DNA of 64,000 nucleotides from Rosa chinensis. Its lineage: Eukaryota > Streptophyta > Magnoliopsida > Rosales > Rosaceae. The stretch is taken from NCBI RefSeq assembly GCF_002994745.2, contig NC_037092.1, positions 72,081,823 to 72,145,822 on the forward strand, in the 5' to 3' direction. A program made the translations under genes and the position numbers. This document shows, in pieces, positions 23,168 to 35,414 of the stretch. Below the pieces are notes generated by a model that was not told the origin of the DNA, ran no database searches, and saw only the letters and a list, made by a program, of their open reading frames with translations. Positions within the stretch are counted from its first letter, which is position 1. The number at the start of each line of letters is the position of its first letter.

Positions 23168-24062
23168 TTAATCAAGGGAGTTTGGAAAGACTTCACATTC
23201 TATGTTTTTCACATGTTTCTCAAATGTGGCCTTGGGCAATAATTTGGTGAACAAATCTGCCACATTCTCCTCAGACCTTACTTGATTCACTTGAATCTTG
23301 AGGAGAGCTTGTTGTTGCTGATTGTAGAACAATTTTGGCGATATGTGTTTTGTGTTATCACCCTTAATATAACCTAGCTTCATCTGTTCGATGCAAGCTG
23401 CATTGTCTTCATAAATGCAAGTAGGCTCTTCAGTGGTAGAACTCAAACCACTAGTCCCTCGAATATGTGTAATGATAGTTTTTAACCATACACACTCACG
23501 AACCGCCTCATGTAGAGCAATGATATCTGAGTGGTTCGAGGAGGTAGCCACAAGGGTTTTCTTGGTTGATCTCCAAGATATCGTCGTGTTCCCATTGGTA
23601 AATATATAACCAGTTTGGGAACGATCTTTATGTGGGTTAGAGACGTATCCAGCATCAACAAAACCGACCAAAACGTCATTTGGCGTTTTAGTGTAGTGAG
23701 TGGCGTTTTTCTCTATCAACATTTCCTTTAGGGATTGCAGTTCCATCTACGGTCCCTCTTGTCTCTCTGTAGGGAACGAACAGTCCCAAATCAATGGTTC
23801 CTTTTAGGTATCGGAAAATATTCTTGATACCATTCCAGTGACACTACGTTGGCGCTGAGCTAAATCGAGCTAATAAGTTCACTAAGAATGCAATGTCCGG
23901 TCGAGTACATTGGGCTACGTACAATAATGCGCCTATTGCACTTAGATAGGGAATTTCAGCTCCCAACACCTCTTCGTCATCTTCCTTTGGACGAAATGGA
24001 TCTTTCTTTGCATCCAAGCTTCGACCGATCATGGGAGTGCTAGCAGGATGCGCTTTGTCCAT
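23168..24062 (-). pseudogene. Copia-4 reverse transcriptase C-terminus and RNase H, truncated
   Basis: Two open segments are present. The segment 24062-23844 carries the end of the reverse transcriptase region ([20 protein letters not shown]). The segment 23746-23168 carries the copia-type RNase H (FVDAGYVSNPHKDRSQTGYI, YEDNAACIEQ, ISPKLFYNQQQQ, VADLFTKLLP). A frame break separates them. It is close in sequence to the matching part of Copia-2. The YVDD box, integrase, protease and gag are absent, so it is a dead 3' remnant. Confidence 0.85.
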
Positions 24063-24123
24063 GTTAATGAGGACACCAATTCAATCTTCTAGGATAAATA
24101 GTAGGGTGGCAATAGCCACACCC

Positions 24124-24707
24124 TAAAATACTCCTTAGAATAATACACTAAGATACAAAATATTATATTTATATAAAAAAATTAAATAATTATATAAATG
24201 AACCGGATCATTAACGGATTAGATCAACCTAAATCCATATTTGATCAATTAAATAAACGGATTAACGGATCCAAACCATTACCATATAAACTAATCAAAT
24301 TTTAAATCCAAACTCATTCAATAACCACAAATCCTTATTAAAATCCAATCTATTGAGAGGTCTAAATTCAAGTTCATCGACTCACAGTTAAGGCCTGGGA
24401 TTCCCATATTTGTGAAAGGGCTGGCCCAACCGTGCACGTCCCAACCGTGCACATCTAGCTCTTTTTAAAACAAAATCCAAGACCCGATAGCGCTTGGGCT
24501 ATCATACCTTAGGGCTTATGACAATTTCCCATGAAATTAGAGGTTATAGAAAATGTCATCAACAACGGTCATTTGCAGTCCCATGAAATTAAAAATCTGC
24601 TAAAATACCTACTTATATTCTCAAAAAAAAAAATTTGAAAAAAGTTTTTTTTTGGGTACAATGTGAAAAACACGAATGAAGTATTGGAGGGTGCCATGTA
24701 TAATTAC
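24124..24707 (+). other. RLK-2 intron 1, no gene
   Basis: AT-rich with CGGATTAACGGATCC-type subterminal-looking repeats around 24185-24330, similar to those at 21530-21680. The two may be opposite flanks of one older element. From 24644 the sequence matches the 3' end of RLK-1 intron 1. Confidence 0.5.
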
Positions 24708-24712
24708 CGTCT

Positions 24713-24876
24713 TGTTATAAAGTAGAGGAAAGATAAAGAGATAAATGTTGGGAGGAAGTAAAAGTGTTCTCATTCAGTCTCATTAGCCTCCTTTATATAG
24801 AGGTAGGGTTTACATCAAAGTACATAACTAATGATTATTTACGTGGATAGCCATACAGATAATAATATTCACAACT
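24713..24876 (-). repeat. 3' LTR of Copia-3
   Basis: 164 bp. Its terminal CA has mutated to CT (position 24876) compared with the right LTR. It contains the complement of a TATA-like CCTTTATATAGAGG. Confidence 0.82.
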
Positions 24877-26949
24877 CTCCCCCTTGGATGTCCACTAATG
24901 AATGATGATATTGGATGCGCTTATTGTTGCTTCGTTAAAAACCTTGCCAAGTAACAAAAACCCAGTGGGATAAAAATAACCCTGGTCGAAGGACAAAAAG
25001 AGCACAACGCGCATATGTCCTAGGTAGCATACTTCCGGATGCTCCCCCTGATGAAAATCTCCCCCTGATTGTTGCAAGCCTTAATTATGTATGTGATAAG
25101 CTACATGTACCATGTATAGTGGTTTGATGTGTCTATCACTGAGGTGCGACCATGTGTGCTTTGCATCAAATTTTCATACCTGCAAAGTCGTTAAAGCAAT
25201 ACTAAAAAAGCTAGACAATATAAAGAAATTGATACATTTATCTTTGTATAGTTTAAAACATTGAAAAATCATCATGGCATACCTAGCCATACACGTCAAT
25301 ATCTTTGTGTATTGATATGTCTCATAAGCTCTTCAAGAGCTCTAAATAATTCATAATTTTGCGAAAGTTAGAATATGTTGCAACATTATAATCATAATTC
25401 AAATTCGATAGTGGTCTCGTCATAGTACTCATTAAGGCAATTTAGATCTCGTTGACTAGAACGAAATGAGTACATATAAGCTAACTTTAGACTCTTTGAT
25501 TCCATGAGTGAGCTTCAGGCTCTTTCAACCTTTCATGGACTTGCATTTGAATTATTCATGTATTTGAATCCCTTGAGGATTTGATAAGAAATACACTTAT
25601 TATGACACTTTGCTTTTGAGATTTTGTTTTTAGCAATGTGTCTTCATAATATACGATGACAAAGTGCCATAAATCTCTCGTCAATATAACTGCTATATGT
25701 AACACTATACTTAGAGAAAATTGTCTTTCATATAAGGGAAGATATTCATAATCTCATGTCTCTATAAATAGACATTGTGTCATAGTGATTTATCTTCACT
25801 TTTGATAAATACCCTTTTGTATCATGTAGGGTTAAAGGTCCAAGTATTTCATCACGTTTCAAATATTCAATTTCATTGGAATTGCCTCTTTCCAATTTGG
25901 CCAATAATATACTTTGTCGACATTCATGGTGAAACGTGGTGTAGCGTTCACACAGCCCTTAAAGATTTTTGGTAGCTACCAAATGTAAATTATCATCGAT
26001 GATCAACAATCATAGATCCCACACATTCTTATATGCATGCATTAGCTATAATAAACTTATTGATATTGGGTACCCATGCATACATTGTCGCTTCTAGGAC
26101 AATCATCTCTCATAGATGAATTATGTAGCGAATGTGGATCTTTTTACTTATAATCTCATATAGAGCATTATTGGGCTTGTATAATCTTCCCTGTTTTGGA
26201 AGTTTAAAACTTTAGACCTGATGGATACAATCCACACAAATTCACGCCGTTATTCAAATGACAATAGTCTTTCCTCCCCCTAACGGCGGGAAGACTGTCT
26301 TATTATGACCATGCTCAAAAGATGCATTCAAAAATCTATCACTTTCTTTGAAGTGAAGATGTTCATTGGCTGGTGGCGAACCCAAACCAAGTTTTAGGTC
26401 AAAAATATTTTGTCCATTAGCATCAACCATATTGATTTATTATTGTATCACTAAGACATCATTTCCTAATGGCGTACTTACACCCTCTGTATGTGTAGCC
26501 ATATTAGGAGCTGTAATATTGTTTAATGACATTCTCTTCAGGAGAACCATGTCAATTGGATACATTTGCATCCCACAAATCAAATTGAGTCTACATTGTT
26601 TGTATTAATATGGTTGGTCTCAAGGACTTTAACCCAAGCAAGTGTCATTGCATTTAGCATATAATTTTGTCAACTTTCTTTTATCAATTCACTAGTTTTG
26701 ATATTTCTTGAAGTCAAAATGAGACGGTGGATAAAAATCTGACACCAATTCAAATCGTTCTTCAGGAACAATCTTTCTCCCCCTCATGGCAGGAAGATTG
26801 TCTCATTAAAGTGACAACTCGCAAATATGCGGTAAATAAATAATTTGCTTGTATATAAGGTTAGCAGTCATCAAAACTTGTACGTGATTCCATGCAACAT
26901 GGTAAACAAAACATGATGTAACCGGTCAAGCCAAATAGTGTATTTGGTT

Positions 26950-29010
26950 GAAGGAACTTCAGGTTCATGACATCATATGCCTTAGTTTATTGTAGAAAAT
27001 TCGATACAGTATATATCTGATGGCATAAAGTCTTCTCCAACCGTATAGGAGGTAATTAATGCAACATGATTTCAAATTTGGTAACATGATAGTCGCTCAT
27101 TCGGAGCCATAGATCAAGATCTTCAACTCTTGATATGGGTGTTACTTTAGCTTCAGTAAATATTAATTGTGGAATACTGATAATTGGAATAGACCAACTT
27201 CATTTTGAACTGCTGGCCAAAATTATATATTCCGAATTTCAAGTTGAAGACTATAATCCATAATAATAGAGTAACTTCATCATGTGGAGAACCTCAAGTT
27301 CTGTGTCACATATAAATGACATAGTCATAAAGAGGAGGGACTTCAGGCCCTCATAAAATTGGAGATCCAAGAAACTTGAGGTTTCAATTTTTTTCAATTT
27401 AAAACAACCTTTTAAAGAACATCAGGTTCCTAGATAATCGGATTAAGAAACATTTAGTTTCAATGTGAACTCAAGAGGTTACAATAAATCTATAGAGTAG
27501 CACAATAGTGCTTTCAAATTGCTTATTGTAAGCAAAAGACATCAGGGATGTGTGATGATCTCAATGTTCTTATTAGTCAATGAAATTTAATTTGACTAGT
27601 GCCATTTTGAAAATGGCTTGATAAACATCCACCATATAGTGTATCATAGGTGACACACGCCCAATTTTTAATTTCCTCACATGTGTGGCTGTTAGGGTAG
27701 TATTTACCTTGACTCCTGATTTCTCTCTTGCCATGATCCACTTCTGGTGGCATTTCATGGTGTAGCCATGTCAATTGGCTTTCTTGCTATACAATGAGAT
27801 CCATGAGATGGGGAGATTATATATCTCTGGTAATATTTGAGGCACAAAATGCAAAGAGACAATAATATGTGCTCTTCTGGATCCATAAATCAGATATGTA
27901 AGATCTGAGATGATTTTTATATATGCCTCATGAGCATAAGCCTTAATAATATTTTCTGGACACCATGGATAAAATTGCATTGCCGGAAAATCACTCAAAA
28001 CATAAGTTTGAAGATGACATAAATCAAATTTGCAAGAATTGAACAGTGGATCTCATAGGATATACACGAAGCTTCTAGTTCATGTTATACAAGTAAAACA
28101 TGACATTCAATTATTGTATTGTTGTTCGATGTAGATTGATAACATCAAATGCATTTTGAACTTCTGGTCAAAATGATTATTCGAAATATCGAGTTGAAAC
28201 TTTATGACCATAACTTATGAGTAAAGGACTTTAGAAGGTCACCTAGTTTTTTTTTTTTTAATTATTTTTTTTTTTATGAACTGCAAGTTCTAAGATTTCA
28301 TAATTTGAACTTCGGGTTCAAATAAATTTGGTGCTCAAAACTTCAGGCTCGAGGTGACTAAGTGAATCTTCAAGTTCACTTTTAACTTATTTATATTTTA
28401 TACTCAAAGCTTCGTGTTTGAGTTTTACTATTAAAACTTCAAGTTCTGCTATGAAATTTTGAACTTCTGGTTCAAAAATATTACACTCAAAATTCATATG
28501 TTCGAGGTATAGGACTGCTGATCCATATGAGTAACAAAAAAATGACTTAATGAAAGAAAAGAAATTAATAGATAGCGAGAAAATAAATAAAATAATAATG
28601 GAAACTTATGGTTCCGGTAATGAAGAGAATTCACAGAACTTCTGGTCTGATTCATGAAAATCTTCTATCTCTCTTCAAATTGCACAAGAAAGCAATATTG
28701 TCTTTTGGACAAATTCTCTTTATAAAAAAATATATAGTCAAGAGGCTTCTAGCATTGACTTAGTCTCCATCCTCAAACTACAGCTTCTTGAGGTGGTTTG
28801 AACCCCATTATTGAAAAAAAATTAGAGGAACTTCAGGCCATCTTATAATTGGGGATTAAGATGAGTTTATATAACATTAAGGATCTTCTGGCCCTCGTTA
28901 ATTGCATAAGTTGTGAGGTACTCCATGTCGTAATTTCTCATTGTATAATTCTGGAGGAACTTCAGGTCCTCATGTAATCGAATCTAGAAACATGAAGTTT
29001 CGATCAATTG
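26950..29010. repeat. Dispersed near-palindromic motif GAACTTCAGGTTC in Copia-3
   Basis: Variants of GAACTTCAGGTTC (or its complement GAACCTGAAGTTC) recur about 20 times, for example near 26958, 27291, 27337, 27416, 28159, 28308, 28338, 28366, 28456, 28829 and 28950, plus a few earlier ones such as 25508. Bases outside the motif differ between copies and the spacing is irregular. It is not explained by a tandem repeat or by an open frame. Confidence 0.65.
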
Positions 29011-29796
29011 TGATTATATTCACATTTAATCATATTATGAACAAAGCATAAATAATATTGAGCATATTGATAGTTCATATGATATAACAGAGGGACTGAA
29101 AAAAAAATTGCATCTAATACAACTTGATAAGTCTACGGATTAGAAAACAGAAACAAGGCAAAATACAACCAATTGATATTAGAGATATGGAGTGTAATCA
29201 GACCGGGAAATTAGAGCAAATTCAACTTATCAATAAATTTTGATATATATACAAAAGCTCTTGGCTCCCACGAGATCACTTCAACCCACTGCTCTTGGCT
29301 CCCACAATATCACAATTGTAATTACCAAATTTGATATTCCTGAGTGTATGTATTATTCTATATTTAGAAGGCGATTTGCAAAGCAAATTGATAAACCAAA
29401 CAATGACAAGTGAGAGCACTGATAAAGGGTCCGTGGATAATCATGGAGATGCAAATATATCATGATGTACTGATAATATATAAAGGCCCCTTTTATTTGC
29501 TTTCTAAAGCCAGTCGAAGCAAATGATTTTGATAGGCAAGTCAGTAGCTAGCTGTCCCTTAATCAAGATTTGAAAACATTGTAATATTATGCAAAATCGA
29601 ACCAATTTGTTTGCATAATTACACAACCTGCGAATCAAATATAGGTTAAACAAAAAAAAAACTGCTATAATTATAAAAAGTAGACTCATAGATCATGAAT
29701 CATAGTCAAAAACAACACACGTTGCACCAAGACGTCTTAGATCATCATCGAGTTTTTAAGAAAAAAGAAGAAGAAGAGTAAAACATGCTGATAACG

Positions 29797-29978
29797 TGTT
29801 ATAAAATAGAGGAAATATAAAGAGAGAAAAGTTGGGAGGAAGTAGAAGTGTTCTCATTGAGAGAAGTGTTCTCATTGAGTCTCATTAGCCTCCTTTATAT
29901 AGAGGTAGGGTTTACATCAAAATACATAACTAATGAGTATTTACGTGGACAGCCATACAGATAATAATATTTATAACA
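29797..29978 (-). repeat. 5' LTR of Copia-3
   Basis: 182 bp. It is longer than its partner because of an internal duplication of about 18 bp (AGTGTTCTCATTGAG repeated near 29848-29880). It ends TTATAACA. Confidence 0.82.
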
Positions 29979-30077
29979 CGTCTTTCTTTTTACACATTAA
30001 ATTCGAAGATTTTATGTAATTTCACTTCTATATCGTTTATGTTTTGTTGATATTTGTTTGAAATATCTTGCTTACAG

Positions 30078-32483
30078 GGTCCATAAGCCCTCACATTGGT
30101 AACTTATCCTTCCTCCAATCTCTTCAACTTCAAAACAACAAGTTAACAGGAGCAATTCCTGCACAAGTTGTTAAACTTTTCCGCTTGAGATCTCTGAACC
30201 TAAGCTCCAACACCATACAGGGTCCACTACCTTCAAACATGAGCCACTTGACTGCAATAGAAATGCTCGACTTGGCGGGGAATAACATAACAGGGAGGCT
30301 ACCTGAAGAGATATCTAGCCAAAGAAAACTTCGGGTCTTGAATCTGGGACGAAACAATTTCTTTGGTTCAATTCCTTCATCCATAAGCAACCTCTCATCC
30401 ACGCTCACATATTTGAATTTGGGTACAAATAACCTCAGTGGGATCATACCTAGTGAGTTGGGTCTACTTATCAATCTCAAGGAACTTGATCTTTCTGGTA
30501 ACAAGTTCACTGGGACTGTTGCTCCCTCAATGTACAACATTACTTCATTGGTTCTGTTTACTGTTGCTTCAAATCAACTTTGGGGTGAGATTCCCAAAAA
30601 TATTGATGAAACACTTCCAAACCTTTTATACTACCGGAACTGCTTTAATCTTATGACAGGGAAAATTCCAGCGTCTTTGCACAATATCACCAAGATTCGA
30701 TCAATTCGAATGTCAAACAATTTTCTGGAAGGAACAGTTCCACCAGGTCTGGGAAACATGCCATTTCTTGAAATGTACAACATTGGCTTCAATCGGATCG
30801 TCAGTAAAGGCAGTGATGGTCTCAGTTTTATCACTTCCTTGACGAACAGCACCAACCTGCAATTTCTTGCTATCGACGACAATCAGTTAGAGGGAGTCAT
30901 TCCAGAATCACTTGGCAATCTCTCAAAGGTTCTCTTAAAATTGTACATGGGAGGGAATCGGATTTATGGTAACATTCCTGCCTCAGTTGGTCATCTTAGT
31001 GGTTTAACTTTGTTAAATGTGAGCTACAATTCAATATCTGGTGAAATTCCCACTGAAATAGGCCAATTGGAAAACCTACAAATGCTTGGTTTAGCAGGAA
31101 ATGAAATGTCTGGTCATATTCCAAACTCTTTAGGAAATCTCAAAAAGTTGAACGGTATTGATTTATCTGGGAATCACTTTGTCGGCCAAATACCCTCTTC
31201 TTTTTCAAACTTCCAGAGTTTGCTTTCCATGGACTTGTCAAACAATCAGCTCAACGGAACCATTTCCGGTGAAACTCTCAACCTTCCTAGTTTGAGCACC
31301 ATTCTCAATCTGTCCAAAAACTTTCTGAGTGGACCTTTGCCTACAGAAATTGGGTCCCTTGAAAGTGTTGTCTCTATAGACCTCTCTGACAATGCATTAT
31401 CTGGAGATATCCCTGGATCAATAGGAAAGTGTAAAAGCTTGGAGAGATTGTTGATGTCAAGAAATAGAATTTCAGGTCCTATTCCCACTGGTCTAGGAGA
31501 ATTGAGAGGCCTTGAGTTTCTAGACCTCTCCTCAAACCAGCTGTCCAGCTCCATTCCAGAGAATTTTCGAGACCTACATGCCCTTCGATACTTGAACCTA
31601 TCATTTAATAACTTAGAAGGAGTGATTCCTAATGGTGGAGTATTTGTTACAGATTTCACTAATGTTCATCTTGAAGGCAACCCAAAAATTTGCCTCAAAT
31701 TTCCATGTGAGAAGAATACTGATGGTCATCGAAGAAGAAAAATACTAGTCCTAGTTATCATCATTACAACAGTCTTAGCAACCATATGTGTTATAGTGGG
31801 CTCTTTGGTCTATGCTAAGACAAGAAAAGACTGCAAAGCAAAAATTACAGGACCTTGTGATAACGTAGTAGTAAAAGGGCAGCATCAGATGGTATCTTAT
31901 GAAGAACTCCGTCGTTCAACAGGGAATTTCAACCCGGATAATTTAGTTGGAAGGGGGAGCTTTGCTTCTGTTTATAAAGGGTTTCTGAGAGACCAAGGAA
32001 TTTAAGTTGCAGTCAAGGTGCTCGATATAAGAACAACAGGGTCTTGGAAGAGTTTCTTGGCAGAGTGTAATGCATTAAGGAACGTGAGGCACCGAAATCT
32101 TGTCAAACTGATCACCTCCTGCTCAAGCTTAGACTGTAAGAACATGGAGTTTCTGGCTTTGGTTTATGAGTATCTGAGTAATGGGAGCTTGGAAGATTGG
32201 ATTAAGGGCAAGAGAACAAATTCAGATGGAGACGGTTTGAACATTGTGGAGAGATTGAATGTGGCAATTGATGTTGCTTGTGGATTGGATTACCTCCATA
32301 ATGATTGTGAAGTTCCAGTGGCTCACTGTGATTTGAAACCAAGCAACATTCTTTTGGACAGAGACATGACTGCAAAGGTTGGAGATTTTGGGCTAGCAAA
32401 GTTACTGATACAGGAAGCATCCACTCAACATTCTATTGGCTCCACCAATGTCCTCAAGGGTTCCATAGGATATATACCCCCAG
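30078..32483 (+). pseudogene. RLK-2 exon 2 with premature stop in the kinase
   Basis: The acceptor CTTACAG precedes 30078. LRRs, cap and membrane helix are open and about 93% identical to RLK-1, with one extra codon just before the membrane span. Within the kinase the third glycine of the glycine loop is changed (GRGSFASV). A Glu codon then became TAA at 32003-32005, five codons before the catalytic Lys (VAVK). The frame downstream stays open and conserved (FLAECNAL, HCDLKPSN, DFG) up to the donor at 32484. So the lesion is a single substitution in an otherwise fresh gene. Translation would give an LRR-membrane protein with only a stub of kinase. Confidence 0.88.
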
Positions 32484-32628
32484 GTTAGTAATAAATCAAT
32501 GAGATAGCAGGTTTCTTATACAAGTAGTTTATTAGTTCATTTGGTTGTTTTCTATGGTTGTTGACCTATAATAATATGGTTGTTTTCTATGTCTTTAACC
32601 TTGAGAATGAAATATATATACAATGCAG

Positions 32629-33017
32629 AATATGGTTTTGGACAAAAACCCACCACAGCTGGAGATGCATACAGTTTTGGAGTAATGTTGTTGGAGCTGT
32701 TTACTGGAAAAAGTCCAACCGATGAAAGCTTCATAGGAGAAGTTAACCTCGTTCAGTGGGTGCAGTCATCTTTTCCCCACAACATTGCAGAAGTACTAGA
32801 CTCTGAGTTGTTACATTATGAGCACGACGAAGGCTCAAATCCCATCTCAGAAGAAGAACTGAATTGTTTGATATCAGTTATCGAGGTTGGGCTCTCTTGC
32901 ACCTTCACCTCTTCTGATGGAAGGATTAGCTTGAGGGATGCCCTTCACAAACTTGAAACTGCTAGAAAGACCCTTTTTAAGCTTGCTCAGTTTGAGAGTG
33001 CAGACTGCAGAGTGTAA
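32629..33017 (+). pseudogene. RLK-2 exon 3: kinase C-lobe, untranslated if the upstream stop is real
   Basis: After a 145-bp intron (32484-32628, acceptor CAATGCAG) the exon reads EYGFGQKPTTAGDAYSFGVM and continues to TAA at 33015-33017. It keeps the same motifs as RLK-1, and the last few codons differ (shorter tail, SADCRV). The frame is intact, which suggests that the nonsense change in exon 2 is recent or that reading resumed under some constraint. Confidence 0.82.
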
Positions 33018-33632
33018 ATTTCAACAACAATCGGAGGTTGAGGCACTCTGAGTTAAGAACTGATTGTAATCTATTGACTGAAGTAATGAGTACCTGTGCA
33101 TACAGAGTACCAAGAACTCATTTGTAATTAAGCGCTATGAAATAAATTAATTATCAGAAAAAATGCTGCATTTAATTTGGATGAAAATATGTGCTGGTGA
33201 TCTTGAGCTGAAACTGGCCATCAGCAATTTACCACCACATCCACATGCATTATGTATTGAGAAAGCACGGCATACATAATTCTTTACTCCCACGAATAAT
33301 GTGAGAGATGAATTCTTATTTAAACAAAAAAAAAAAAAAAGCGATATAATCTTGATATTTGAATTCTATTAATTTCCTTTTGATACCATGGAAACTCAGC
33401 AATGATTAGATACCCACTTGAGGTTTTGGGTAATGAATAATAAGGCCAGGATGTTCATAAGGGAAGGTCTCACTCCAAACTGGTGAAACAATTAATCTAG
33501 TCCACCTCAGATTCAAGGGGAACATCCCGTTCAAGAGAATAAAGAACTGCCATATATTCTTGTCCAATTCTAACCAAATGCAAAGGCCCTGCTTTAAATA
33601 TTTAGTATATTATGTATATGTGCAAAAGCTAG
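33018..33632 (+). other. RLK-2 3' flank
   Basis: The first 330 bp match the RLK-1 3' flank. The remainder has no gene. AATAAA-like signals lie around 33147. Confidence 0.55.
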
Positions 33633-34050
33633 TAGGGGTGGGTTCGGTTCCGAACGGTTCAGTTTTGAGCCTAAATCGAAAACCGAACCGAATTAGGACT
33701 CAGTTCGGTTTTGCCTTTTTGAGAATTTGAAACCGAAAACTGTACCGACCCGACCAGTTCGGTTCGGTTTTTTTTTTTTTTTTTTTTTTTTTAAGGAAAA
33801 CAGATTTCTTACCACTTTTACCTCTTTAGACCAAAAACCTATTTTGTTGAATTTTCCCTAGTCTTTTTTTTCACACAACAATTGCAGACTGTTAAGGCAT
33901 AACTTATAACTAGTAGTAATTCAACACAAACCAACAACAACCAGCAAAACCTAGATCCAAAATCTAGCAAAAATGATTATCTACAATGACCAACATATAT
34001 AGATTACAATTAATCAAATAGAATGCTTGAAAGTTAAAAATCCATTAACA

Positions 34051-34101
34051 GTCCACTTCATTGATCATATCTTAGAGCTCAGCCTCGGTTGGGTTCTGTC
34101 C
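34051..34101 (-). pseudogene. CAM: Calmodulin fragment captured in the hAT element
   Basis: Seventeen codons read GQNPTEAEL, stop, DMINEVD. This is the calmodulin segment GQNPTEAELQDMINEVD that ends at the first Asp of EF-hand 2, with the Gln codon CAA changed to TAA. The identity of all other residues makes chance very unlikely. The match fades on both sides. The block sits downstream of an acceptor-like AATGCAG at about 34150. It is too short and too broken to bind calcium. Confidence 0.75.
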
Positions 34102-34243
34102 CATTGCTGCTGAACCATAATCTATCAATAGAGTTAGCAAGGCCTGCATTGCAACTTGCAAGATTACATCAGACTGAACTTGAGTGGATAATGAGTTGAG
34201 ATTAGATAAGTTGAGCAAACTGATTGAATACTAAACAACTTAC

Positions 34244-35414
34244 CAGTAACAAAAACGAAAACCATTAGTGCTTGCATCATTTTTCACCTGCAAAAGCCGA
34301 ACAGATATACAAAAGAAAAAGCTCAAATTAGCATAGATGTGTTTTTGCTTCAGATTCAGTACACTAAAGCAGTATCATGTGGATCAATATTTGATGCAAC
34401 TTTTTGAGGCATAAGGCTGCCTTTCTATCACATTTTAGTTTATGAGTTAAAAGAATGTAATAGATTAGTAAAATATTATCTTTTTCCCTCCCCCCTCTTT
34501 CTGTCCTATTTTATTTTTCGTTAACATGGCATGCAAGATGTTATTTCATCTCTCTATGAGTACATTCACATTTTCTTTTTGTAGATATCTTTTTACTTTT
34601 GGCCAAAAGAAAATATGATTTCTTTTGAGCATTATGATCTGATGAATGATGATGCTAGATGAGATCTCACTATGATAAAATTTCTGCCTTGGAAAATGAA
34701 CTTTGAATGCTAAATATGCTGGATGCTAAAATATCTGCCTTTGTTATTGAATCACATTCCTTGATATCAGTTTTTAACTTTGAAAGCATGCAGCCATATA
34801 CCATCCATTAAATAAACAAGTCAAGATATAAATTACTGCATGTAGAGCACACTTAGAAAGAACTCAGACGAAATGTTAGTTAGTCGACCTATAATGTGAT
34901 CATGTATATTGCCTCCGGGACTACTAAGCTCAAGTGGCATTTTTGATCTATCTTGCTGACTGTAAATCTAAGTACCATTCACCATATCAACAGGAGAGGA
35001 AACAAAAAGAAAAAATGAAGAGTAGCAGAAAGAAACAGAACTCTTTATATTTTAGTATTGCAACTCGTAAGCAGATAGAACTATAGAACGCTATCTATAA
35101 CAAAATTTGTGAAGATTCTATAACTCTTTAAAAATAAAAGTCAGGAGATAAATGCGGGAGAGAATATTCATATGATGTGTTTTAGTAAATAAAGGATACT
35201 TTTCATCTAACGTTCTTGCACTAAAAAGTAAAAGAGTCCAGCATTCCTTAGCCTAATTGATAAGAAAGTTCTAAAGTCAAGAAGCAGGTGCTTATCTTAC
35301 CTTGTTACCGGCAACAGGTAGAAGCAGAGCTGGCTAGAGAAACTCTAAAATCAAAAGCAAATTCTGCAGCTCGCTCACAGCTTCAAAACAACAGTTACGA
35401 ATAGTTCCAAAAAC
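34244..35414 (-). other. Exon-like blocks with consensus splice sites inside the hAT element
   Basis: On the minus strand two blocks have strong signals on both sides. Block 35414-35301 has acceptor TTGCTTACAG and donor AAG|GTAAGAT. Block 34287-34244 has acceptor CTTTTGCAG and donor CTG|GTAAGTT. A third, weaker block (about 35746-35711) ends at GTACGT. Together with the L12 piece upstream and the calmodulin piece downstream they form a plausible spliced, mostly non-coding transcript. No protein was recognised in these blocks. Confidence 0.4.

Larger units (their letters stand above)
22418..24123. mobile_element. TIR element carrying a Copia 3' fragment
   Basis: The left end GGGTGCGGCTATTGCCACCC and the right end GGGTGGCAATAGCCACACCC are inverted copies. 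The inversion continues through the adjoining ACTATTT. A TA dinucleotide borders each end, which would fit a Tc1/mariner-type duplication, though the superfamily is uncertain. About 320 bp in, its sequence is interrupted by an LTR and pol segment of a Copia element on the minus strand, whose 5' part is lost. Either a Copia element landed in the TIR element and was then trimmed, or the composite moved as a unit. Confidence 0.6.
24713..29978 (-). mobile_element. Copia-3, decayed LTR retrotransposon in RLK-2 intron 1
   Basis: The LTRs (24713-24876 and 29797-29978) are flanked by a perfect 5-bp duplication, CGTCT (24708-24712 and 29979-29983). The minus strand next to the right LTR reads TTATCAGCATG, a Copia-style primer site related to that of Copia-2, and a polypurine complement (CTCTCCCCCTTGG) borders the left LTR. 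Almost no coding is left. Two stretches (about 26270-26330 and 26770-26840) match the complement of the FDETVFP region after the integrase in Copia-2, which places it in the same broad group. The rest is AT-rich and carries a repeated near-palindromic motif. It is inserted in intron sequence that RLK-1 still has uninterrupted. Confidence 0.85.

Noticed and set aside
32018..32488. Separate kinase gene starting after the RLK-2 stop codon
   Set aside because: It is the continuation of exon 2 after the nonsense codon. No promoter or start was seen.
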